DNA of 64,000 nucleotides from Tachypleus tridentatus (Eukaryota; Arthropoda; Merostomata; Xiphosura; Limulidae): the NCBI RefSeq assembly GCF_004210375.1, contig NC_134833.1:44882782-44946781 (forward strand). The letters are read 5' to 3'. The translations under genes were made by a program, and so were the position numbers. The notes beneath the pieces were generated by a model. That model did no database searches. It was not told where the DNA came from and saw only the letters and a list, made by a program, of their open reading frames with translations. The first letter of the stretch is position 1, and every line of letters starts with the position of its first letter. Positions 44,504-55,207 of the stretch are shown one piece after another.

Positions 44504-45923
44504 ACATTTGATATCCCGCATTATAGCTTGTACCCAGGCATCCTTTCAATTAGTGCAGCGTTTTTTTGTTTTTTAATTATTTTTAGGTTCGTTTTTGGTT
44601 ATAACAAACTAATATATACATATTAATATCGATATCATATAAATGTATGAGTTCATTGTACCATGTTGGATAAATTGAGTTGAATTCAATATTTTTCTCC
44701 CTTGACATTTCTTAGAGAAATTACAATTATCAAAAAGCGATCACTCGGTAGTGATCTTTTGCTGTGCTCAGTGCAATGATAAGATATTGTGGAATCAAGG
44801 GGAAAATCCCCATGTCTACTTGTCGAAGCTGAGTATTCTGCTCTGCTGATTACATCCATTGTATCAAAATTGAAACATTTTTGCCAGTAATGTATTGTAT
44901 TTGAAGACTGAATATGATAGAATAGACATGTTTTTCTCTATTCATGTTTTAATAATTCACGCTTCGACCCGAGATTATAATTTTTTTATTTTATGATCTG
45001 TGATTCAGCAACGATCTTATATGAACAATTATATGTGTTAAACAACAATATCACTCGGCTTATGCATTTTTAAACATTACGTTCTTTATTCTATTCCTTC
45101 AGATTTCTCTGCAAGAATAGGGCATAATACCACATAAAGCACAATATGCTGGTATATCTACTGCTAACGATATATTTCGTTCAATACCAAAGCTCATCAG
45201 GTTTGCTGGCATACAATAAATATAATAGAGGCCGAAATGTTTTATATTTAAGCTTATTGTTAGAATGATGTTGAATGAAACTCATAGCCAGCAATGAATA
45301 TCGGGAAAACAGTGTGGTTGAAGTAGAATTACCCACTCTTTTTCTCGGAATTAATCTGTAATGAACACAATAAACAATACAGTGTTTACAAATAAAGTAA
45401 GCCCAGAAATAATAATTACTTTTGTAGACGCTGGTCGATGTTCTCCATATCCCCAGACAGTTGTATTGCTTCTCTTTGAATCATTATTGTATTAAACTTT
45501 ACACCACAATTTCTTTTACTAGTACGTATTGCAACCACAAGGATTGTTTTCGGCATCTGTAAACCAGTCAGTTTAAAAGAGATAATTTTGAATGCAGCCA
45601 TTGCACACTCTTAAAATTAGTACTAAAAGTAACATTATTTGACATGGCTTATTATTAATTCATAGAATTTATTTAATTAAAGCTTAGAGGTGATATTTGG
45701 CGTTTGAAAAGTACCTATACTATAAGATTTGTTTACGTTTATTTTATACAATATTAATCTATTGTAAATGACTAATTTGAGCATTGTTCTGTAACGTACG
45801 TCCTTATGATGAAAAGAAGATCATACTTTATTGTTCTAAAATACTTTAATTTACCTACAAATATTGAAATGAAATTTCTAACCAACTTTTGTAAGTTTTA
45901 GCACTATAGAGTAGTTCATTTTC

Positions 45924-46047
45924 GCCACACGCAAGTACAGCGGTAAGTCTACGGATATACAACGCTAAAATCAGGGGATTCGATTCCCCTCGATGGACTC
46001 AGCTGATAGCCCGATGTGGCTTTGCTAAAAGAAAACACAAACACACG
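45924..46047 (+). repeat. tRNA-derived SINE, family B
   Basis: Head with ACAGCGGTAAGTCTACGGAT and ACAACGCTAAAATCAGGGGA, B box GATTCGATTCCCCTCGATGG, then CAGCTGATAGCCCGATGTGG and a CTTTGCTAAAAGAAAACACA tail. Flanked by GTTCATTTTC (45914-45923) and GCTCATTTTC (46048-46057), 1 mismatch. It lies 370 bp downstream of exon 1 of the adhesion gene, in antisense. Confidence 0.9.
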
Positions 46048-46416
46048 GCTCATTTTCTTTTCGCTACGCTTATAATTAGAAAGAATAAAATGCAAACTTG
46101 GCGGTACTGAGATTAACGATTTAATAGTCTACTGTTTTCGTCAAAATTTCTATAAATTAAGTGTGCTATATCAAAAATATTGCTCAGATTAAACCTCGAC
46201 AGTTTGTAAGTTTCTCACCCTGGCAAATACCTTGTAGTTTTAACATTAGTAATGAGCTTATGAAACTATTACTTGCGCCATCGCCCTAAAGACTATGGTT
46301 GCCTTGATTGGAATACTGAAATATACAGTTACTTACTCTGAACTGATTGACTTTGCGAGAAAATATGGTAAATGTGAAGCTTAATAAACAATGAAATCGA
46401 TGATATTTCTACTTAC

Positions 46417-46465
46417 CACATCCAACTAGTGAGAGTAATACATATATCTGTGTCACATCATACAT
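46417..46465 (-). CDS. Fasciclin-2-like exon 1: start codon and signal peptide
   Basis: Minus-strand ATG at 46465-46463 opens a 49 bp coding segment, MYDVTQIYVLLSLVGC plus one base, ending at donor gtaagtag in phase 1. This makes a short hydrophobic signal sequence that runs on into CVALQQ in exon 2. The whole five-exon model gives signal peptide, Ig1, Ig2 and half of Ig3 in one frame, the N-terminal architecture of Fasciclin II/NCAM proteins. These are cell-surface adhesion molecules with five Ig and usually two FNIII domains. The remaining domains lie outside the window. The start is chosen because it gives a signal peptide and correct phase. The gene name is inferred from domain features, not from a search. 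Confidence 0.85.
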
Positions 46466-46730
46466 TTTAGATCTATCACGCAAAACTAAGTTCCAGTTTC
46501 TGCAACTAACGAACACGAAATCTTCATATAACACTTTCACAAGGTTTCAAAATACGTTATCAGTCAATACTATAACCTTTCGTGTATAGTAGACAAAGGT
46601 AGGAGTAGAGTTTTGGCTTATTATTTACACTGCGTTTGCGCGCGTGCTTATCAGTAAAATGTGAACGCGTTTGTTCTCTCTCTGTCTTGCAGGAATTCAG
46701 GTACGCGATTAGGGATGGACAAAGATTAAG
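46466..46730 (-). promoter_or_regulatory. Putative 5' UTR and promoter of the fasciclin-2-like gene
   Basis: Upstream of the start codon the base composition changes. 46620-46720 contains an unusual density of CpG (gcgtttgcgcgcgtgc, gaacgcgtttg, gtacgcgatt) in an otherwise AT-rich, CpG-poor region. A CT-rich run, tgttctctctctgtcttgca, lies beside it. No TATA box could be placed with confidence. Inferred only from position and composition. Confidence 0.4.
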
Positions 46731-48219
46731 GTCATCGCTCTTAAATTTGTGTTGTGAATAAACAAAATTAGACTACGGCAATAATAAAGTTTAGAAACAA
46801 AGAATTGAAAACCAACATAAGCTAAGGTAGTAAATGAAAATCTTGGAGGATAAGGGTGTTATAGTGAGACGTGTAGTTTGGCCAAGAAGAGGACGTAGAA
46901 GCTAGCTAAGGCAGAGGCTTAAGTACAGGATTTTTAGCAGCGGCTTTATGGAAATAGTCAATAGCCGAAGTATCGAATTAATTTTTCACAGTTGAAAGAT
47001 TAAATTTATATGAAAACGACCACAGAAAAGAAGTAAGAAAAAGATCTAAAGATGGTATTTACTGTTTGTTTGTTTTTTGTAAGGTTTATAGTTTGCTTTA
47101 TTGATAATGGAACGTTGAACGTGCAATTATGCAGCTCTTTTAGAAGTGGTCAGATGATTACAGAAGGGGCGCTGTAAAGTAAAAAATGTATTCTTTTGTG
47201 ATACTTTGTGAAAATCTTAAGGAAACAAATAGCAAATGTAATGTCTAAATATACAGTCATATTTTATTAATGTTTTATGACAAATATAATTTATTATAAA
47301 TACCCTTCATCCAGCCCTGGATTAACCATTACGCAAAATAAGTACGTGATTAGGGCATCAATGGAAGGGGGGAACTACAGAGTTTTTCTCCCAGCTATCA
47401 TGCCCTTAACTCTTTGATTGCCACTCTCAAGTTTAATCGATTTTTTGTAAAAAAAAAATCTGTCGTGTTCGACTTTACTCTGCATTGTTAAAAAAAACGT
47501 TTTATTTGGCTCTGTGAGCGACAAAAGTTTCAAGAAACTACTAAACTATGTATCTGAAGTAAGATATCATTGATTTGCGAAAGATTACTGTAAAGAGCAG
47601 CACAAAATGTTGATAACACTTCAGGTAAAAGATGATCGTATGTTATGATGTCTGACCTTGAAGATGAAATATTTTTCTCAACCATTCCTTCTGATGTGGC
47701 TATTTATAAGAAATTATACGCAGTGGAACTGTTTTGTTTTACCTTGTACTGCTTTATTCAGTCACATCTACAGAAAAATAAGAGTGTAATACCACAGAAA
47801 CATAAGTCAAACGAAATGGTGACAGATATGTACAGAGACAGGCTAGTTTTATGGTTTTATTGCTTCTGTTTTCATATGCTATATTTGGGTTATTGTTTTG
47901 TTTGTTTTAGTTCTATTTGCGTTGGTATTGCATTATTCATGTATGTTTTGTAATATTTTTATAAGTGTGTTTCTTATTGAAGCTTTCCTGAGCCGTAATG
48001 TTTTTGGCTTCAAACAACTTGCTGTAAAAAAACAATAAAAAACTCCTTTATGTGTGAGTACGTGTGTTGAAATTTATCATACCAAGAAAAAATTTAGAAA
48101 GGAATTCCACTTAGCAATGTATAAATAACCAACAAAATTTTGTCAAATGTGCCATTTTTAGACCCAAAAATGGAGATCACAATTATATTCACCTTACTTC
48201 TTTTTTGATCCCGCCTCCC
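46731..48219. other. Intergenic, no recognised gene
   Basis: AT-rich unique-looking sequence. One 102-codon frame at 47645-47953 encodes a hydrophobic cysteine- and phenylalanine-rich peptide without a family I recognise. Its composition looks like chance translation of T-rich DNA. Confidence 0.5.
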
Positions 48220-48321
48220 ACTGGTACAACGCTGGTACAATGCTAAAATCAGGGCTTGATTCTCCTCGGTGGGCTCAGCAGAAAGCGCGATGTGGCTTTA
48301 CTGTGAGAAAACACACACATT
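48220..48321 (+). repeat. tRNA-derived SINE, family B, head shortened
   Basis: ACTGGTACAACGCTGGTACA, AATGCTAAAATCAGGGCTTG, then CTCCTCGGTGGGCTCAGCAG, GCGATGTGGCTTTACTGTGA and an AAAACACACACA tail. About 25 bp of the tRNA-like head is missing compared with 52569-52695. Confidence 0.85.
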
Positions 48322-48699
48322 CCTTAATCCTATCCTGACGTCATAATTCCTCGGCCCAGCCTTCTGGTTATATTATTTAGTACAGTAGTAGTACAGTACT
48401 GTGGCACCGTGGTCATACAAAGATACTGTAAAGAACCGACAAATCAACAAATTCAATTTAGGAATGTCTGAAAAAGTGCATGAATTGAACAAGTTTATGT
48501 GAGCAAGGCTAGTACTGAAACGTTGTTCGCTCTTCTACGTAAAATATTTTCTCAATTGCATATATATTTCTCTACAAGTGGATTTTCTCGACATCACTGA
48601 TTAGTGATTTCAGTTGCAGTGTGTTAGCATTGGGCCTAACGTTAGTATTATTATCTGAGAACCGACTGACAATAACGTTAGGCCTAAAATACTGTAACC

Positions 48700-49111
48700 A
48701 CAGGGTGGCCTGTAAGTCCCTATCCATCCATATACCATATGTATCTGGTGTGTCTGTGTGCTGTCTCTCATTCTCGCTGCGTAATATTATGCGACACCAT
48801 GTTCTGTAAGACATTTCCTCAACATAGCAGGGGTTATTGTTCCAAATGCCGCTCACCCAATTTGACATCGTTTTTCGTGTTGGTGGATCCTTATTGAATC
48901 TTTTTCTAAATTTGCCAGTTATTGTATCCAGGGTGTCACCAGTATTCTTGCGCTCACGTACCCACGTACTTGTCACAATACGCTCTTCAAGTGTAAATGG
49001 GCTTACATCGGCCATATTTCTCTGAAAAAAAAGAAACAAATTTATAATACATGCGTAATTGAATATAACATAATAACATATGGATGGGTAGGGACTTACG
49101 GGCGACCCTGT
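48700..49111 (-). mobile_element. 412 bp DUF4817-type DNA element with ~40 bp inverted ends
   Basis: Left end ACAGGGTGGCCTGTAAGTCC and right end read inward ACAGGGTCGCCCGTAAGTCC are inverted repeats that continue to CCATCCATAT with few mismatches. On the minus strand, from a start near 49016, the element encodes MADVSPFTLEERIVTSTWVR, then TITGKFRKRFNKDPPTRKTM and SNWV: a DUF4817-type helix-turn-helix DNA-binding domain usual at the N-terminus of certain Tc1/mariner-like transposases. The catalytic part is absent. The frame runs on through the left end into flanking DNA, stopping at 48572. So it is a non-autonomous element that still codes for the DNA-binding domain. Confidence 0.82.
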
Positions 49112-50826
49112 AGTTTAGTGTAGGTACATCGGAAATGCTTCTGTAGCCTGGAAAAATGAAGTGGACTATTCCCAATTTAAGGCCATCGTTTTGAATTTGC
49201 CTTCGCATCCACGCATGCAGATAAAGTTTCAGACATATGCCTATTTTATTGATGTATGGTTTGTTGGCTCATCTAATGTCCCCAGATCAAAACTGGATTC
49301 AAAGTTAAGGTTACAACTCATTATTTAGATATTTGATTAGGATTAAGGTACTTTAGCTTAGACCTAACCCAGTATTTAGTAGTTCAATGTGCAATACAGT
49401 TTACAATTGATTATATGTTATGTATGTGTACCAGTACAGAATGATCATTGTGTATATAGGTTAGTACAGTATGTATTGTTGATCACAAATTGTTTTGGAA
49501 TACTTTTTGGTTCACAATGGATTTTAAATATTACCATTGACATTGTTTCTGGCATACAACTACAATAGCAACAACCTTAATGAAACTTTTGCAATACTGA
49601 ATGCTAATTCTCCTAAAATGGATTGAAGCAAGTCTCGAATGGTTTTTAGTCAATCAGAATGCAGCAAATCTATAAAGGTATTTATGAATTAATGTTTATG
49701 TGCTGATGAACCTAGGTCCTAGGATAACCTTTTGACAGGCTTTATCTAAATATAGACCTAGAGTTTAGTATGTTTGACTATCTTACCAACATTTTTCTTC
49801 ATGAACTTCGGTGTTTTTTGTAATCATTATAACTGTATATGATCCATATTCTTTTGTGTTTTTTATTATTTTTGTTTCTGTATTTTTCAGACTTGAAGAT
49901 AAAACGTGTTCAATTAAGTAGTGCACAAAAGAGAAAACTGGCAAAAAAGAACCAACACAAAACTTTGGATTTAGTGGTCAAGACTGGAAAGCTGAATAAT
50001 TTTTTTCACTCAACTTACACAACGTGATATTCCAAATCGAAACCCATCTCCATCATCAAAAGTCACTTATACTGCATCTCACTCTAACATGATTGAAGTT
50101 GAACCAAGCTCCACACCTACAAGTACCACTTTGTCCACTTTATGGTTAGAACAGCATGACGCTGAGATGTCACAGGCTGGCTCAACTGGCACTAGTCTTA
50201 CAACTGATCTCACTTTGCCTGTAAATTATCCTGATATCTCTAGTATTAATGTTGATGCAAGTTGCTCTACAAAACAGCCTGAAATTGAAATAACTACTGA
50301 AAATGAAAATCTACTGGATTGTGGTAAAATACTTCAGTCTACAAAAGATGAAGAAACTAAAACAAAAGATCCAGGGTTGTGGCTCGATTTATCTGATGAT
50401 GATGTGACTTATTGGATTGCTTGTGGACTCGCTGACTGTCAACACCACAATAGGCCATTTGGCAAATTTTGCCAGACTTTCAATAGTGGCAAACCAATGA
50501 AATACTGTTCGCAAAATCTTTTGTTTGGGGTAAAAGCCAGTGGTGAGCAATACAAGAAAGAGTGGTTATTGTATTCACCATCAACAGGGTCAGTTTACTG
50601 CTTTGTTTGTAAACTTTTTGCCCCTAAATTTTCCTTGCGTTTTGTTGAAAGAGAAGGGTTCAGTGACTGGCGAAATACTATTATACTTAATCATCATGAA
50701 TGAAGCACTACTCACCGAGACTTTATGCTAGCGTACTTACTCGCAGGTTTAGGCTTGCGACAATAATTGGAAAAACAAATTAAAGAAGAGTGCAATTACT
50801 GGGAACATGTTTTGGAGCGTGTAATA

Positions 50827-51986
50827 TACTCTTCAAAAAAAGAAACGCAAAAGGGATATTTTTGTTATTTTAAAGAGAAATATATGTAATAACGTTACAA
50901 GCTCAGAGTATGTGATGTTACACGTGTTGAGACACTGATTGTCAGACGAAAATGACAATAAAAGTTGTGCACTTTGAAAAACAGAAGAAAACATCGGATT
51001 TTTCGCCAAAACGCATTCGTGTCCAATAAATTTGTTTGAGAGATCTGCATGTTCTGCAAGTGCAACATGTGCAAAATCCATATAAAAGTGACGGGTTCTC
51101 GGTTTCCATAGCTCAGTGTTAAGCCACCGACACGCAATACAGTAACGCCAAGACTGACTGAAGCACAATGCAACAACGCCATTGGTCGCTTGGTAGCAGG
51201 CGAATCTCGATCAGATGTTGCCAGAGATGTGAATGTCCACCCAAGCACCATCACAAGGCTATGGAATCGTCACCAACAACATGGATCAACTTGTTACCGT
51301 CCACGATCTGGTAGACCTCGTGTGACCACGCCTGCACAAGATCGTTACATTCGGTTACGTCACCTTCGGGATAGGACCACCACTGCGACGTCTACTGCCT
51401 CAATCATACCAGGGCTGCGTAGGATTTCCGATCAGACCGCACGCAACCGTCGACGAGATTCTTAGGCCCCATGTGCGACCCATCATGGTGAACGTCAACG
51501 ACGTTTTTCAACATGACAATGCCCGTCCTCACACAGCCCGACTCACCACTGTCTTCTTGAGACACCACAACATCAACGTTCTTCTCTGACCCTCCAGATC
51601 ACCAGATTTAAACCCCATCGAACATCTTTGGGACGAGTTGGACCAACGTCTGCGATGGCGACAACCTCAACCGCAGACTCTACCTCAGCTTGCAGCAGCT
51701 TTGCAGGCTGAGTGGACAGCCATTCCACAGGATGTGATTCGTCATCTAATCGCTTCCATGGGCAGGAGATGCCAAGCAGTTATTGATGCTCACGGGGGGC
51801 ATACTCGTTATTGACGTTGAGTGACGTTAAACTTCAACTAGTGAGCGTGGACTTTGCCTTTGCAGACTTTGGATGTTCAGCAGTGAATGTGCAAAGTTTC
51901 ACACATGCCATACAGAACTACCCGGAATAAACTTGTTAACAATATGTCTCAAATTTTGCCTTTTGCGTTTCTTTTTTTGAAGAGTA
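50827..51986 (+). mobile_element. Tc1-like transposon, internally deleted, perfect 28 bp inverted ends
   Basis: TACTCTTCAAAAAAAGAAAC followed by GCAAAAGG at the left is matched exactly, inverted, at the right end, with TA duplicated outside (50825-50826 and 51987-51988). Inside, from 51145 (ACG where ATG is expected), PRLTEAQCNNAIGRLVAG, DVARDVNVHPSTITRLWNRH and PRSGRPRVTTPAQDRYIRLR form the paired HTH DNA-binding region. At about 51460 the frame jumps to the C-terminal part (FQHDNARPHTARLTT, then SRSPDLNPIEHLWDELD and CQAVIDAHGGHTRY). So roughly 400 bp including the first catalytic aspartate is lost, and a TGG codon has become TGA near 51591. Length 1160 bp against about 1.6 kb usual. Inserted into the hAT fossil, so younger than it. 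Confidence 0.95.
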
Positions 51987-52568
51987 TAGGTGTTATTCGT
52001 ACGTTAACTCAATGTGGCCTGGCTTGTTGAGGAACAGATAGGAATTTTGGTTCACTGCAGAATGGGAATTTTTTAAAGAATACTTAAGCTCATAAGTCAG
52101 TTTGTTTCATTTTTAGCAGGACACATTTCGAAATATAGAAAGTCTGGAAAAGGAAATCCTTCTTACTTGTCCAAAACCACCTGTGAAGAACTCATTGAAC
52201 TAATGGCTCAGAAGGTTCACGTATTCATTGTTGATGAAGTAAATTCTTCTGATTATTTTAGTTTGTCTGTTGACTCGAGCCAGATCTATCACATATAGAT
52301 CAGTTAAGTGTTGTACTCGATACTTAAAAGATGGGCAGTCTACTGAACACTTTTTAACCTTTTGGAACTGAAAAGCCATACCAGTGAGGAAATGGCAAAC
52401 CAGGTATTGCAGTACTTACGTGAATTTTTCAAACTTAGATGCCAGAATTTGTTTTTATGTTGATCATGTGGGATGATATTTTGTAAAAGTTTCATAAAGC
52501 AAGTCAAGTTCTGCAAAATGAGGATGTGAACTTAAAAACCTGCAGGTCTGTACGGGTCATTAGCTGAC

Positions 52569-52695
52569 GCCCCCCCCCGCTGGTACAGCAGTATGTCTAC
52601 GGATTTACAACGCTAAAATCAGGGGTTCGATTCCACTCGGTGGGCTCAGCAGATATCCCGATGTGGCTTTACTATAAGAAAAAAAAACACACACA
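52569..52695 (+). repeat. tRNA-derived SINE, family B, well preserved
   Basis: CTGGTACAGCAGTATGTCTA, CAACGCTAAAATCAGGGGTT, CGATTCCACTCGGTGGGCTC, AGCAGATATCCCGATGTGGC, then an ACACAC-rich tail. Flanked by CATTAGCTGAC (52558-52568) and CATTACCTGAC (52696-52706), an 11 bp duplication with 1 mismatch. Inserted in the hAT fossil. Confidence 0.92.
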
Positions 52696-53400
52696 CATTA
52701 CCTGACCAACTAGGCACTTTAAGGGACGACTTTGAAAATCAGTTGCAAAGAAAATACTACCATATCTTGATTCAAATGGAGCTCAAATTCACAAACGTGT
52801 CAGAAAGAAGGTACTCAATGACGGAGATGCACAAGAAGTAGATCTGAATGCCATAGATAAATTTTGTATCACCACCTTTTACACAATTGTTGACAAACTA
52901 TAAACCCCGATGAGAAGAGGAGGGATGTACAAAGAAATTGCAAACAGATTTTCTTTCCTAAGTGATGAGCCAAATGATGCCACTTCATCTGCTGAAACTG
53001 AAAGGTGTTCTCAGTGTTCCCAAAAGCTAATTGATGCTTATCCAGAAGTCTTGGACAATAATCTTTCTGCTGAGCTTCAGCAGTTTCACTCATGTGCGCT
53101 ATAAGTTCAGTGCAACAAAAACTGTAAAAACAGATTCAGCTATGCTGAACTTTATAAAATAATTTCAGAAGATAAAATTGAGTGTGCGTTTCCAAACGTA
53201 GACAATGCATTGCGTATATTTTTAACATTAATGGGTACAAATTGCACAGCTCAGCGTTCACTTTTTCAACTCAAGCATATTAAACATCCTAGCAGAACAA
53301 CTATGCGACAAGACAGGCTAGATGCCTTGTCTCTGTATAGAAACGGATTTGTTACGCCAAATTTGTTTTGAGGACTTGATCAAAGACTTTGCAATTAAAA

Positions 53401-55207
53401 ACTCTAGAATAAAACTTTTTAAAAATTTAAATAAGTATTAAAGTATAAGTAAATAATGTGCTTACAGGGTTGAAAGTTCAAAGTGAGACTTTTTTAACAA
53501 AAGAGTTTAGAGTAAACTTTTCATTTTTGTGAACATCAAGTGAGAATTTTTAACATAAAAATGAGAATTGTTAACTTAGAGTGAAACAAATATACAGTAA
53601 AAATAATTCTTTTTAATTATTATTAATCAAAGAAGTGATTTCCCTTATCATTTCTAAATAAAAGGCCTCAGCCATTGCTTGATTTTTATCCATGCCCAAT
53701 CTGTGAAATAAATTAAATAAAAAAGTTTTTATTTAATATAGTTGTAATAAAATGTGTAATAACAGAAATAGTGTTTTATGAAGGTAACCTTTGCAAGGAT
53801 ATTTTTCGTTATTATACACTATCTGCATATTACAGCTATGAGTGTGTAACGTGTGCATGCTATTGTATATTCTACTCTGTTCTGCAACACAAAAATATCA
53901 TTCACATAGAACAGACATCTCCCTTCCATTGAAATGCATTTAATGTAAGTTCCAAAATCTGCTCAAAAGTAGCTGGTACAGGTTGAATGACATGACAGGG
54001 AAGTCATACAAGTCAACTTATATGCTGTAAACAGTGTTAGACCTACTTTGATTATCTAGCTCCACTTGCCAATATCCAGAAGTTAACTTCGAAGTGTTGA
54101 GCCAAAGGGAATCATCTAATGCTTTTTAAAATTTATCTGTTTGTGGTAAAGAAGAGGTGTCACGGTGAGCTACCATGTTCGCCCACGTAAATTCAGCAGA
54201 TAACTTAATTGCCCTTCCTTCTTCCTGACAGTCACTACGGGGGATGACAAAGAACCTTTCACAAAGGTTGTATGATTCTGTTACTTAACATTCACTGTAG
54301 TGCTCAAGGAAGCCGTTTGGTTCCACAAATGCATTGGCATATTCACCCAACAAATCTGCTGCACTGATTCTAGAATGTCAACACAGTCCTTAACAAATGA
54401 CGTTAGGTGAATCACTAGCCTAATATTTAATTCTTGCTCCAGCATGATAGATACAATTTTAGCATTACCTGTAGAATTGGATATTTCATTTCTACACATA
54501 GTATCTACAGCCATTCCAGCATATTGCTGGATAGCTGATGTTACAAAGCAACATCATTTACCTTTTCTTTGACAAATGACGATCTAAGAGAATGCTTAAT
54601 CTTGCCACCTCTCTGGAGATTAACTTGACTGAGTCAGAATGTTGATATTTGTAGGTGGATAGCAGTAAAACTATCAGTTTCTAACAAAATGCATCTAATC
54701 CAGTACATGGAAGGTACTTGAGTAGCACAGTTAACGAGTAAAAAGTTCTGCTATAGCTGCCAAGTTGAAGTTACACTTTTAAAGTGTGTCATAGCAGGCA
54801 CTGCTTCCATGTGCGTGAGAATGTTCTTGTTAGACTTAGACATACATTGCTGTTTCGTTTAAATCTGATACGAGAATTAAGATTAAGAAGTTATAAAAAG
54901 AGAGTGTTAAATTCATTGTTATTAGGACCAATAATTTAACGCTGGTTTAATTGTACAACTTAGAATTAGAAAACAAAGAACGAAAAAAACAACAAAACTA
55001 ATTCGCCAGAGAATAACAATGTTTCAGATTTAAACCATTTCTTTATACGAAGAACAAAATCATTTATCAGTTTTTCATAACCATATCTCGTGAATAAGTT
55101 TGCTTCAAAATTAAAAAAGGCATTTTATTGAGTGGTTTGATCAGGAAATTGCAACTCATGTGACTAGTTAATATCATAAATGTACATAATATTTCACAAC
55201 ATTAATA
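53401..55207. other. Intergenic, otherwise featureless
   Basis: Apart from the Gypsy-like RT remnant at 53880-54520, this stretch is AT-rich with no frames or repeats I could assign. 54520-55200 shows nothing. Confidence 0.5.
53880..54520 (-). pseudogene. Gypsy-like reverse transcriptase remnant
   Basis: The minus strand reads VVTVRKKEGQLSYLLNLRG (RT motif normally V-x-V-x-K-K-D-G-S-x-R), then after a shift LNTSKLTSGYWQVELDNQSR, followed by a G-L-Y-x-F-x-V-M-P-F-like stretch (VDLYDFPVMSF) at about 54020-53980. This is the palm start of a Ty3/Gypsy RT. The YxDD box is not found. Upstream, 54281-54514 is an open frame that may be the pre-RT region. Several stops. Confidence 0.7.

Larger units (their letters stand above)
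35866..46416 (-). other. Intron 1 of the fasciclin-2-like gene (10.5 kb)
   Basis: Donor gtaagtag after exon 1, acceptor before exon 2. It contains a Jockey-like RT fossil, a cluster of SINEs at 37.7-38.6 kb, a complete SINE at 39.6 kb, a decayed LTR-element-like unit at 40.6-43.2 kb, a nested SINE pair at 43.9-44.5 kb and a family B SINE at 45.9 kb. About 35.9-36.6, 38.9-39.6, 43.2-43.9 and 44.5-45.9 kb hold nothing I can name. Confidence 0.85.
49890..53400 (+). pseudogene. hAT/ZMYM1-type transposase fossil, interrupted twice
   Basis: Host element, read in order. LSSAQKRKLAKKNQ...GKLNNFF (49910-50010) is a ZMYM1-like N-terminus. The 204-codon frame 50089-50703 carries a TTF-type zinc finger (YWIACGLADCQHHNRPFGKF, then KKEWLLYSPSTGSVYCFVCK and EGFSDWRNT). 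It is cut by a Tc1 element at 50827-51986, and a decayed middle follows (DLSHIDQLSV-like near 52290). A SINE sits at 52569-52695. RRGGMYKEIANRFSFLSDEP lies at 52911-52970. The hAT dimerisation motif ALRIFLTLMGTNCTAQRSLF is at about 53206-53265, then TTMRQDRLDALSLYRNG. Many stops and shifts. Known role: cut-and-paste transposase, some copies domesticated. This copy is clearly dead. Confidence 0.87.

Noticed and set aside
47645..47953. 102-codon frame starting MMSDLEDEIFFS
   Set aside because: The acidic start resembles some piggyBac transposases, but the rest is Cys/Phe-rich and unlike any family, with no terminal repeats around it.
48572..49039. 155-codon minus-strand gene candidate
   Set aside because: Only the first ~70-100 codons are transposon HTH. 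The remainder reads through the terminal repeat into flanking DNA.
51190..51465. Looks like an intact 91-codon gene
   Set aside because: It is the DNA-binding part of a deleted Tc1 transposase inside the inverted repeats, not a host gene.
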